This document shows positions 42,049-49,532 of a DNA stretch of 51,415 bases, piece after piece. Numbering within the stretch: position 1 is the stretch's first letter; each line of letters opens with the position of its first letter. The DNA is taken from NCBI GenBank assembly GCA_021821785.1, contig JAKACD010000006.1:1-51415 (forward strand). The letters are read 5' to 3'. The notes beneath the pieces are model-generated. The model had not been told where the DNA came from. It saw nothing but the letters and a program-made list of their open reading frames with translations, and ran no database searches. Made by a program: the position numbers and the translations under genes. The DNA comes from Thermoplasmata archaeon (GTDB lineage: Archaea; Thermoplasmatota; Thermoplasmata; Lutacidiplasmatales; UBA184).

Positions 42049-43362
42049 GTGTCGGAAGCTCCGACCTTGGGCACTCCGCTCTCTCTGCTCACGCTCGCGG
42101 AGACGCGACGGTACATCCGCCGTTCGCACGCGATCATGATGACGGTCACCTTCGTCCTCCTCTACGCGCTCGGCTCGATGGTGATCGGGGGCATGCTCAT
42201 CCTCGCGAACCTGACCGGAGGGACGGTCGTCCAGATCGTATGGGGCAACGGCCTCGGGACGGACTTCTGGAACTATCCCGGCCTCCTGATCATCGCTCCG
42301 TGGGGCATCGTTGACCTGCCGATGTTTGCGACGGTCTCGATGGTGTTCGTCTCAATCGGGGTCGGCATGGGGATGTCGGTGGCGGTCCTGCTCGGGGTCG
42401 CGATGGTCCGCTCGCGCCGAGCGTCGCTCGGGCGGCCCGCCTCCGTCGGTTCGATCGCGGGCCTCACCCCCGCGATGATCGCGCTCGTGACGCTGGGAGC
42501 CTGCTGCTCCACCACGGCCGCGGCCACCGCCGGCGTAGGCATCGTCGCCCATGCGAGCGGCACGACGACTACGAACCTCCTCGTGAACACCTGGTACCTC
42601 GGTGTCTTCCAGATGGCGGTCATGTACGTCGCCCTCTTCGCCCAGGAGCTGGTCCTGCGGGTCTACGGCGGGATCCTGGGGCTCTCGGGCCGCGACGCGA
42701 GCCGGATCTACGTGGCTCCCCCGGTCGATCGCCGGTACGTTGCCGGGATCCTGCTGCGGGTCGCCCTCATGGTGGGCGGCATCACCTGGTCGCTCGCGAT
42801 GCTGGTCGATTGGACGACGACCGGACCGTTCTCCGCCTCCGCCGCCCTGTGGACGCGCTGGATCCTCGAACACCAGGTCCCGGCGTTCCTCGCGATCCTG
42901 GTCGCGCTGTTCCCGAACGGAACCTTCGCGGTCCTCCGGGACCTCGCGCGGTACCCCGGGCTCGCCGTTCGCGCGCTCCTCGTGGCGGGCGGCCTGCTGC
43001 TGCTCGTCGGAGCACCGCCCCCGCTGGCCGGATGGGGGCTCGAAGGGTTCGGAAACGAGCTCATGGGGGCGCTCGGGCTCCCCGTCGCCTGGGGGGCGGT
43101 CGCACCGGTGTATCCCCTCGGGTGGACCCTCGCCGTGCGTTGGGGGCTCCAGTATGTCCTCCTCGGAGCGTTTGCGATCTCCGTCGGGATCGCGCCGAGA
43201 CTCGCGCTACGCCCTCTCGGCTGGACCGTGGGGCAGTTTGTTCCGGCCAAGCCCGCCGCGGCGGGCCCGGCTCCCCATGGGTTGGCGCCGACCCCGACCG
43301 AGCCGCCCGCGGGACCCCGCGAGCCGGTCTCGTCCGTCGGTGCGGTCGCCGACGGCCCGTGA
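42049..43362 (+). CDS. Polytopic membrane protein, function unknown
   Basis: A 437-residue integral membrane protein with roughly ten hydrophobic segments and a Pro/Ala-rich cytosolic-looking tail. I recognise no family. The most distinctive stretch is LTPAMIALVTLGACCSTTAAATAG near residues 140-165, with adjacent cysteines inside a helix, followed by WYLGVFQMAVMYVALFAQELVLRVYGGI. GTG 42049 is chosen over upstream ATGs because of the TATA box 26 bases before it and because the upstream extension is not membrane-like. It precedes the large iron-sulfur membrane protein by 32 bases on the same strand, and the two probably form one complex. A role as a quinone-facing or channel subunit is conceivable but unproven. 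Confidence 0.7.
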   Translation: MSEAPTLGTPLSLLTLAETRRYIRRSHAIMMTVTFVLLYALGSMVIGGMLILANLTGGTVVQIVWGNGLGTDFWNYPGLLIIAPWGIVDLPMFATVSMVFVSIGVGMGMSVAVLLGVAMVRSRRASLGRPASVGSIAGLTPAMIALVTLGACCSTTAAATAGVGIVAHASGTTTTNLLVNTWYLGVFQMAVMYVALFAQELVLRVYGGILGLSGRDASRIYVAPPVDRRYVAGILLRVALMVGGITWSLAMLVDWTTTGPFSASAALWTRWILEHQVPAFLAILVALFPNGTFAVLRDLARYPGLAVRALLVAGGLLLLVGAPPPLAGWGLEGFGNELMGALGLPVAWGAVAPVYPLGWTLAVRWGLQYVLLGAFAISVGIAPRLALRPLGWTVGQFVPAKPAAAGPAPHGLAPTPTEPPAGPREPVSSVGAVADGP

Positions 43363-43394
43363 TCTCGGCAGGGTGGGACGGAGCGTCCTAAAGG

Positions 43395-45527
43395 ATGCTG
43401 GCGGCCACTATCGTCCTCGCGCTTCTCGCGGCCGGGATGGCGGCGGCGACCGCGTACCTCGTGCGTTGGGCGTCGGAGGCGAGGACCCCGCTCCGCGCCT
43501 CGACCGTCCTCTTCCTCCTGCTCATGATGGTGGCGATGGTCGTCGGGTCCGCGGTCTACTACGCCGACCCCGGCCCCGCGTCCCTCGTAGACGGATTCTG
43601 GGTCGCGAGCGCGCTCATGTCCGTGAGCGTCCTCCAGGTCTTCCTCGGGTTCCTCGTCGAGGTCCGCCACCGAGGAACGGAGGGGGCGTTGCCCCCGCCG
43701 CCGCTTCGGCATGTGCGGACGTTCGTCGCTTCGATCCTGCTCCTCGTTCTCGCGAACGAGTTCCTGATGGGCTGGACCTTCCAGTCGGCCATCGGCGCCC
43801 CGATCTCGATCGGCCTCGGAAGTGCCGGGGCGCTCTTCGCGGGCCTCGCGGCGGTGGTGGCCTCGCCGTGGTTCCTGTTCACGATGGCGGCCGAGATGTT
43901 CCTCACCGCCTACTTCCTCCGGCACCGCCTCCCCCGCGCGGTCACCTTCGTGCTGGTCTCGCAGTCGGGGATCATGCTGCTCTCCCCGCCGGCGCTCGCC
44001 TCGCCGGTCTGGGTCGCCCTCTCGGTCTCCCTCGCGAGCGCGGTGATGATCGCTCTCTTCGTGTTCCTGATGGAGTATCTCTACCGGTCGAAGGAGCTTG
44101 CCCGCGGGTTCTCGATCTACCTCGTCCGGCTGCTCTGGGTCTATGGCCTCATGATGGCCGGCCTGTACGTCTGGCTCGTCTACGGGGACGGGCTCGTCTT
44201 CGCCGCGGCCGTGGTCCTCGAGATGGTCCTCTACTTCGAGCTCGTGGTCCGTCCCGAACGGATCCGTCCCGAGGACCGGTTGGCCTGGCACACCCGGCCG
44301 AACTGGGCGTTCCAGCTCCTCGCCGGGATCTTCGTCGCCGAGCTGTTCATGGGCGCGCTGCTCGATGCCCAGCTGTTCGGCTCGGTGTTCACGGACGCCC
44401 TACCGGCCCTCGCGCTATCGGGCAGCGCCGCGACCGTCGTCTACCACGCCGTCTACAACGGGTTCTGGTTCGTCGCGCTCACCACGGGGTCGACCTGGTT
44501 CCTCGTGATGATGGGGTTCGAGATGGGGACGCTCGTCGCCTTCAAGTTCCGCGAGACCCGGAGCCGCGAGACGCGGGTCCGCCTCGGGTTGATGATGGGG
44601 TCGTACGCCGCGTTCGCGGTCTTCTTCCCGAGCCAGTACTACTCGATGGTGTTCCCGCGGCTCGCGGCCGGCACCCACGTGCCGGTCCTCGGCTGGAGCA
44701 TGGGGATCGGCTCGGCGCCGCTCGCGGTCGGGGTCTTCGGGGTCGTCCTCGCCACCTACGGGATCACAGGGGGGCTCTCGTTCCTGTTCGGTCGGCGAGC
44801 GATCTGCTCGACGTTCTGCACGGCGCCGCTCATGTTCCAGGGGACGGCGATCGACTCGATGAAGAGCTTCAACCGCTCGAGCCCGCTCGCTCGCAAGTAC
44901 TTGTCCAGTCGATTCTCCCGAGCGTACTCCGCGACGATGACGGTGGCGCTCCTCTCCCTCGCCCTCGCCTCGGTGGCCTCCTACCTCGACACCACCGGTG
45001 CCGTGAACGTGACGATCCTCGGCGCCGACCCGACGGTCTTCCTGTTCGCGCTCTACTTCGGCGTCCTATGGTACGTCCTCTTCGTCACGATCCCGTACGC
45101 CGGGAACTACAACTGCGTCACGATGGGCTGGTGCTACACCGGGGCCATCAGCCAGGCGTTCAGCCGGATCGGATTCTTCCGCCTCAAGGTCCGCGACAAG
45201 GAGGTCTGCCGTCGATGCACCACGGTCGACTGCGCCCGGTCCTGTCCGGTCGGACTCGTGGACATGCCCGGGCACTTCCGCCAGAAAGGAGAGTTCCGCA
45301 GCTCGAAGTGCTGCGGCGTCGGTGACTGCGTGGAGGCCTGCCCGTACGGGAACATGTACTTCTGGGACGTTCGCCACTGGCTGCGAGCGAAGCTGAGACT
45401 TCCCGAGGAGCCCGCCCCCGTCCGACTCCCCATGGTCCCGGCGAGGTCGAGCGTTTCGGCTCCCGCTCCTGAGCGGTCGTCCGCGGCCACTTCCCGGCCC
45501 GCGGCCGTCCCGTCCCCCCGGCCCTGA
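43395..45527 (+). CDS. Large membrane iron-sulfur protein (NapH/NosR-like C-terminus)
   Basis: A 710-residue protein. Residues 1 to about 460 hold about ten to twelve hydrophobic helices without a family I know. Residues about 465-600 resemble the membrane part of NapH/NosR/CcoG proteins: GRRAICSTFC (Cys471, Cys475), two helices, then NYNCVTMGWC (Cys574, Cys580). A ferredoxin-like segment follows: Cys605-x2-Cys608-x4-Cys613-x3-Cys617-Pro and Cys639-Cys640-x4-Cys645-x3-Cys649-Pro, enough ligands for two 4Fe-4S clusters with unusual x4 spacing. The last 60 residues are Pro/Ala/Ser-rich. It should carry electrons between a quinone pool and a soluble or extracellular partner. No cytochrome or catalytic subunit is adjacent, so the partner is unknown. 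Confidence 0.75.
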   Translation: MLAATIVLALLAAGMAAATAYLVRWASEARTPLRASTVLFLLLMMVAMVVGSAVYYADPGPASLVDGFWVASALMSVSVLQVFLGFLVEVRHRGTEGALPPPPLRHVRTFVASILLLVLANEFLMGWTFQSAIGAPISIGLGSAGALFAGLAAVVASPWFLFTMAAEMFLTAYFLRHRLPRAVTFVLVSQSGIMLLSPPALASPVWVALSVSLASAVMIALFVFLMEYLYRSKELARGFSIYLVRLLWVYGLMMAGLYVWLVYGDGLVFAAAVVLEMVLYFELVVRPERIRPEDRLAWHTRPNWAFQLLAGIFVAELFMGALLDAQLFGSVFTDALPALALSGSAATVVYHAVYNGFWFVALTTGSTWFLVMMGFEMGTLVAFKFRETRSRETRVRLGLMMGSYAAFAVFFPSQYYSMVFPRLAAGTHVPVLGWSMGIGSAPLAVGVFGVVLATYGITGGLSFLFGRRAICSTFCTAPLMFQGTAIDSMKSFNRSSPLARKYLSSRFSRAYSATMTVALLSLALASVASYLDTTGAVNVTILGADPTVFLFALYFGVLWYVLFVTIPYAGNYNCVTMGWCYTGAISQAFSRIGFFRLKVRDKEVCRRCTTVDCARSCPVGLVDMPGHFRQKGEFRSSKCCGVGDCVEACPYGNMYFWDVRHWLRAKLRLPEEPAPVRLPMVPARSSVSAPAPERSSAATSRPAAVPSPRP

Positions 45528-45546
45528 GCGCGCCGAGCCCGAACGG

Positions 45547-46842
45547 CTACGCGCGGGGGTCGGCCGGCGCGAAGAGCATCCCTTCCGCGACCTTCGGCAG
45601 GAACATCGTCGATTTGTGGGCCATGACGGCCCCCGTTCCGAACGCCCTGACCTCGATCCCGTGCTCGGTGAGCGAAGGAAGGAGGAGCGCCGTGCCCACT
45701 TCCCCGGGACCGTGACCGGCCCGCACACGATCGAACGCCGCGCGCGGAGAGCGCACGAACTCAAGCTCGTGGGGATCGACCCTTAGGCGCCCCTCGAGGA
45801 ACCCGTGGAGGAGGTCGAAGTCGGCGCCAACATCGTCGCTCGCCGCGCCCCGAACCTCGTAGCAGGACTCGCCATCCGTGGCCAAGAACCCGCGATGCCC
45901 CTCGGCGCGCATCTCCGCGAGCCGAAGTATCGCCGAGGCGGGCGACACGGGCGGCTCGACCGAGAGGACCGTCGGGAACTCCTTCCGCGCGGCCGCGACC
46001 ATCTCCTCGAACGGGACCGTGGTGACGGGAAGGACGCGGTGCCATGGGAGGAGCTGGAGCGCTCGGTCCTGGCCGTTCACGAGCATGGTGAGCGGCGCGG
46101 TCGGTCGGCCCTCGTAGTGGCGGTGCGCGGCCGCGGTAAACCGATGATGGCCGTCGAGGATCAGGAGGCGAAGGTCGGCCACGATCGAGCGCAGGAACTC
46201 CACGGCCTCCGGGTCGTCGATCCGCCAGAGCCGGTGGGTCGTCCCGTCGAGGGTCGCCTCCGCGACCGGCGGGACCGTGCTGGTGAAGGAGAGTCCCCGC
46301 CGGTCGAGGCCCAGGAGGCGCTCGAGCTCGTCGTTGAGCCGGTGGTCGGGCTGGTGGTACCCGGCCAGGATCGGTGCGAACGTCGTGCCGGTCGCGTCGG
46401 TCAGCGCGACCCGTTCGTCGACCCGATCGTTGAACGTGCGCTCGTGGAGCGCCACGGAGTCGTGTCCGAGCTTCGCGAAGTCGAGCGCACCTACGAGGCC
46501 GAGGAGGAGGTACTCCGGGCGCCGCGCGGCGGGGGCGATCGTCTCGACGATGTCGACGGGGGGAACGTACCGGATCCCGTAGACATAGTACGAGGGCCGT
46601 TCGTCCCGCTGGTACGCTCGGGCGCGGAGCGCCTCCTCCAGTCGACCGACCGCGGAACGGACGAACTCGTCGACGGGAACGGTCCGCGGGCGGGGTACGA
46701 ACTGGGCCGCGTTCGACGGGTGCCGCGCGAACCGTATCAGTTCGGCATCCGAAAGAGTGTCGTAGACCGGACAGACGAGCTCGCTCGGGTCCGCGACCGA
46801 AGGGTTCGGGTGCCAGGCACGGGTCGGGGAGAGGTCCACCAT
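45547..46842 (-). CDS. DUF1015 family protein
   Basis: A 431-residue soluble protein of the DUF1015 family. The signature LLILDGHHRFTAAAHRHY (about residue 225) resembles the DGHHR motif of ParB-like and free-serine-kinase proteins; family relatives have been proposed as small-molecule kinases, but the substrate here is not determined. Other conserved blocks: CPVYDTLSD, NAAQFVPRP, YYVYGIRY, KLGHDSVALHERTF and AHKSTMFLPKVAEGMLF at the C-terminus. It starts at ATG 46842, with a CTTATTAG box about 37 bases upstream. It converges with the redox cassette, 19 bases away, and stands alone as a unit. Confidence 0.85.
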   Translation of the reverse strand: MVDLSPTRAWHPNPSVADPSELVCPVYDTLSDAELIRFARHPSNAAQFVPRPRTVPVDEFVRSAVGRLEEALRARAYQRDERPSYYVYGIRYVPPVDIVETIAPAARRPEYLLLGLVGALDFAKLGHDSVALHERTFNDRVDERVALTDATGTTFAPILAGYHQPDHRLNDELERLLGLDRRGLSFTSTVPPVAEATLDGTTHRLWRIDDPEAVEFLRSIVADLRLLILDGHHRFTAAAHRHYEGRPTAPLTMLVNGQDRALQLLPWHRVLPVTTVPFEEMVAAARKEFPTVLSVEPPVSPASAILRLAEMRAEGHRGFLATDGESCYEVRGAASDDVGADFDLLHGFLEGRLRVDPHELEFVRSPRAAFDRVRAGHGPGEVGTALLLPSLTEHGIEVRAFGTGAVMAHKSTMFLPKVAEGMLFAPADPRA

Positions 46843-47072
46843 GCTCTCGGTTCGCCTCGCGGCGGACGACCTCCCGCTAATAAGGCGCTCGGGCGCCGAC
46901 GGCCGGCCCCCGTCCGACTCCTCCGGCGGACGGATCGGTTGTTAGGCGAGGTTGACGGAGTCCGTATTATGCTGTGGGCGTATGTACTACTGGGTCCCGA
47001 GGGCGACCTTCGAGTAGAGGCGCCGCGTCTTTTGGGCACCCTCGGGGCCCACCCCCGAGCTCTCGGGGTTCC

Positions 47073-47552
47073 TCACTGGTCGGGCGTACCGTCGACTCGT
47101 CCTCTCTCCGAAGGCGCGTCCCGGATCTTCGCTTGGAGCGCTTGGATTGCGGCGTGGTCCTGCGCGAACTCGATCGTAAAGAAGCGGTCGACCGCGGGTG
47201 CGATCTCCGGGATTGGGAGGGTGGGGGAGACAAATTCGCCGACGACCGTCACGCCCGTGCGGTCTCCCATAGGGGTGTAGTAGAGGAAGAAGGTGGAGCC
47301 CGTGAACGGCCCCTCGAGCACCTCGTAGGCGAGGCCGGTCGGATAGAAGGAGGTCCACCGCATCGTGAATCGGTGGGCCCCCCCTAAGAACGGCTGTTCC
47401 CAGGAGTACTCCCCCGAGTGGCCCGGCAGCGCCTTTCGATGCGTGTTCGAGTGCCCATGGGCTTCGGAGTGCCGGTCGCCCGAGCCCACGAACTGCCAGA
47501 CGAGCTCGAGCGGGGCGGAGAAGACGCTGCCCTCATCGCGGAGGAAGACCAC
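47073..47552 (-). CDS. SRPBCC (START/Bet v1-like) domain protein
   Basis: A 159-residue protein with the helix-grip shape. VFSAPLELVWQFVGSGDRH at the N-terminus is the usual first strand and helix; FTMRWTSFYPTGLAYEVLEGPFTGSTFFLYYTPMGDRTGVTVVGEFVSP gives the antiparallel strands; and a long C-terminal helix (APAVDRFFTIEFAQDHAAIQALQAKI) closes the cavity. Such proteins bind hydrophobic ligands; none can be named. GTG 47552 is supported by a TATA-like GTAAGTAC element about 25 bases upstream. The 230 bases between it and the DUF1015 gene contain no gene that I can support. Confidence 0.72.
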   Translation of the reverse strand: MVFLRDEGSVFSAPLELVWQFVGSGDRHSEAHGHSNTHRKALPGHSGEYSWEQPFLGGAHRFTMRWTSFYPTGLAYEVLEGPFTGSTFFLYYTPMGDRTGVTVVGEFVSPTLPIPEIAPAVDRFFTIEFAQDHAAIQALQAKIRDAPSERGRVDGTPDQ

Positions 47553-47662
47553 GGCTCCGAGAACGGGCGGTAGTACTTACAGTCGAAAACCCGCCGCCCC
47601 GACGTGTGCCCCGCCGGGGGCCGGCCCGGGCGGCCGGGAGCGAACGGGCCTGAGTGAAAAGG

Positions 47663-48118
47663 TCAGTCCGTGAAGAAATGGGCCAGATTCTCGGGCGTGA
47701 ACGCCTCCACGCCCTCGAGCCGTCGGCCGTCCGGACGAACGAGGACCGGGAACCGCCGAAGATGGCGCCGGTGTTCCTGGATGTACCGATGGAGTTCGGA
47801 CTCTTTGCCAACGTCCACGATGTGGAGGTTCCGACCCTGCGCGTGCGCCTGCTTCCAGACGTCCTGGACGACCTTCTGCTCATCCGGGGAGAGTTCTGTC
47901 CCTTGTACGGGTTTGCTCCCAAATCGGGGGGCATCGAAGACCGTGCTTCCCGAGAATCCCCCCGTCCCGGTCAGCAACGGGCCCCTCGAGAACGTGTAGA
48001 AGCCCTGGGCCTGCAATCCCCGCACACATTCGTCCTGCGCGTCGGGGGGAAGCACTCTCACGATCGAGTGGGAATCCACGTAGAGCAGCACGTCCCGGGC
48101 CCGGACCTGAGCGGACAT
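47663..48118 (-). CDS. Small protein of unknown function, thioredoxin-fold-like C-terminus
   Basis: A 151-residue cytosolic protein. I do not recognise the family. Its second half, LHIVDVGKESELHRYIQEHRRHLRRFPVLVRPDG-RLEGVEAF, has the pattern of the late part of a thioredoxin fold (Asp-Val-Gly strand, helix, cis-Pro-like FPVLV, then DG turn), but there is no CxxC. One Cys is present near residue 31. ATG 48118 is chosen; a TATA-like GCTATTTGA lies about 31 bases upstream. It is divergent from the ABC exporter genes across a 400-base gap. Confidence 0.65.
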   Translation of the reverse strand: MSAQVRARDVLLYVDSHSIVRVLPPDAQDECVRGLQAQGFYTFSRGPLLTGTGGFSGSTVFDAPRFGSKPVQGTELSPDEQKVVQDVWKQAHAQGRNLHIVDVGKESELHRYIQEHRRHLRRFPVLVRPDGRRLEGVEAFTPENLAHFFTD

Positions 48119-48373
48119 TCTCCTCGCGCGACAGCGAGTCCTCCTCAAATAGCTTCGACCCGGTCTTCCGGCCCCGCGCGAACGCGTCTCATCCTCTCGG
48201 TCTCCACCTCGCGGTCCCCGAGCCTCTCGGACCGCTTCCCTAGGCCCGGGGACGGGACGAACACAGGGTTGTGCGCCGAGCCGGTAAGGGCCTCGATCCG
48301 AGCCGCGTTGCTCGCCCGGGTTTCGCCGATGCGCGGGGCAGTCGCCGAGATCCGGGAGGGACTCTCTTGCCGC

Positions 48374-48396
48374 CGCCCGGGCCCTTCGCCCGGGCG
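48374..48396. repeat. Perfect 9-bp hairpin
   Basis: CGCCCGGGC (48374-48382) and GCCCGGGCG (48388-48396) are exact inverse complements around a CCTTC loop. It lies upstream of the exporter promoter. No T-run follows on either strand, so a simple terminator is unlikely. Confidence 0.5.
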
Positions 48397-48413
48397 ATCC
48401 GTTGGTCACTCGA

Positions 48414-48443
48414 CCGAGAGGATGCCCCGAGAGGTCCTCTCGG
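48414..48443. promoter_or_regulatory. CCGAGAGG repeat cluster upstream of ABC exporter
   Basis: CCGAGAGG occurs at 48414-48421 and 48427-48434 as direct copies 13 bases apart, and its complement CCTCTCGG at 48436-48443. The second and third copies make a 17-base perfect palindrome around a single T. The cluster ends about 40 bases before the exporter TATA-like box, a position suited to an activator or repressor operator. Confidence 0.5.
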
Positions 48444-48517
48444 CGAACGGGCGCTCTCCGGCGGGAAGTAGGCGTAACGCGCAAGGTATTTGCCGCCGGA
48501 GCCCTACCCGACCGTCG

Positions 48518-49528
48518 GTGTCGGCCGGGGATTTCCCTCCGCACACCGCAGGGGGCCCCCCGCGGGCCCGGGGCCGACTTCGCTCGCCCGTCTTTCGGAT
48601 CGCGGCGGTGGCGCGATATGAGCTACGATGGGATCTCCGCAAGGTCTGGTTCTACCTGGCGCTCGCGTTGACCCTCCTCTTCGTGGTACTGTTCGGGGTA
48701 TTCGTCCCGTACGTGATCCTTCACCTCCCCGGCCCAGGGTCCACCCCGGGCAATTCGACCAGCCCGTCGCCGTCGAACACCGCCACGCCGTACGGTAACT
48801 TCAGCAGCTTCACGGGCCTTTGGTGGCTCCTCGGGCCCTACGCGCTGGCGCTGTTCCTTCCCGCGTTCTTCCCCCTCCTCTTCGGCTCGATGTCGTCCTC
48901 CGAGTCGCTCTCGCGGGAGCGTGATCAGGGCACGCTCGGCGCGCTCTTGTCACAGCCACTCGGCCGGTCCGACGTGGTCCTCGGGAAGTTCTTCGCCAAG
49001 GCCCTGGAGTTTCTCGTGCTGTCGACCGTCCTCGTGGTCGGGCTGATCGTTGCCGCGACGATCGTTCTGGGGCCCCAGCAGTACGAGTGGGGATTCCCCC
49101 TGGTCGTACTGGAAGTGGCGCTCGCCTTCCTCTTCTTCGCGGCGTTCGGGCTCATGATCAGCGCGGTCACGAAGCGGCCCCGACCGGTGACGTTCCTGGG
49201 CCTCGTGCTCTGGGTCCTCGTACTGTACATGCTCTGGGCGGCCGGCGTGGGCTCTCGCCCGCTCCTGCCGCTCGGCTACTACCTGCCCTTCTCCAGCGCG
49301 ATGCTCGCGACGCCGGCTGTCTACAACCTCTTTGTCCACGGGTCCGCGACGGTGCCGGTGGTGATCCAGGCCTACCTACCGGTCTTCGGCTTCGTCAACC
49401 TAAACCTGGGCGTGGCCTCCGGGTCGGCGGACTTCGTCAACGTCACGCTGGGCCTGCTCGGGGGGATCGCGTTGTGTCTTTTCCTTGCCCGGGTCGGCCT
49501 GGGTGCGACCGATGTTCGTGGGGACTGA
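48518..49528 (+). CDS. ABC-2 type transporter permease
   Basis: A 336-residue permease with six main membrane segments. It has the ABC-2 pattern: VARYELRWDLRKVWFYLALAL before and in the first helix, a large Ser/Pro/Asn-rich extracellular loop (PGPGSTPGNSTSPSPSN) between helices 1 and 2, the cytosolic SLSRERDQGTLGALLSQPLGRSDVVLGKF coupling segment, and further helices to the end. GTG 48518 lies about 29 bases from a GTATTTG box; GTG 48608, just before ARYEL, is an alternative that removes a 30-residue Pro/Gly-rich stretch. The ATPase gene follows by 4 bases. Cargo unknown. Confidence 0.82.
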   Translation: MSAGDFPPHTAGGPPRARGRLRSPVFRIAAVARYELRWDLRKVWFYLALALTLLFVVLFGVFVPYVILHLPGPGSTPGNSTSPSPSNTATPYGNFSSFTGLWWLLGPYALALFLPAFFPLLFGSMSSSESLSRERDQGTLGALLSQPLGRSDVVLGKFFAKALEFLVLSTVLVVGLIVAATIVLGPQQYEWGFPLVVLEVALAFLFFAAFGLMISAVTKRPRPVTFLGLVLWVLVLYMLWAAGVGSRPLLPLGYYLPFSSAMLATPAVYNLFVHGSATVPVVIQAYLPVFGFVNLNLGVASGSADFVNVTLGLLGGIALCLFLARVGLGATDVRGD

Positions 49529-49532
49529 CGCC

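Larger units (their letters stand above)
48119..48517. other. 399-base intergenic region with regulatory-looking repeats
   Basis: This gap separates the small minus-strand gene from the ABC exporter. It holds a minus-strand TATA-like box (48145-48153), a 9-bp hairpin (48374-48396), a cluster of CCGAGAGG repeats (48414-48443) and a plus-strand TATA-like GTATTTG (48485-48491). Short open frames cross it on both strands, but none has a recognisable product. Confidence 0.5.

Noticed and set aside
46843-47072. Possible small gene or RNA between the DUF1015 and SRPBCC genes
   Set aside because: Open frames here are short or extend antisense through the neighbours. No tRNA-like fold or conserved motif was found.
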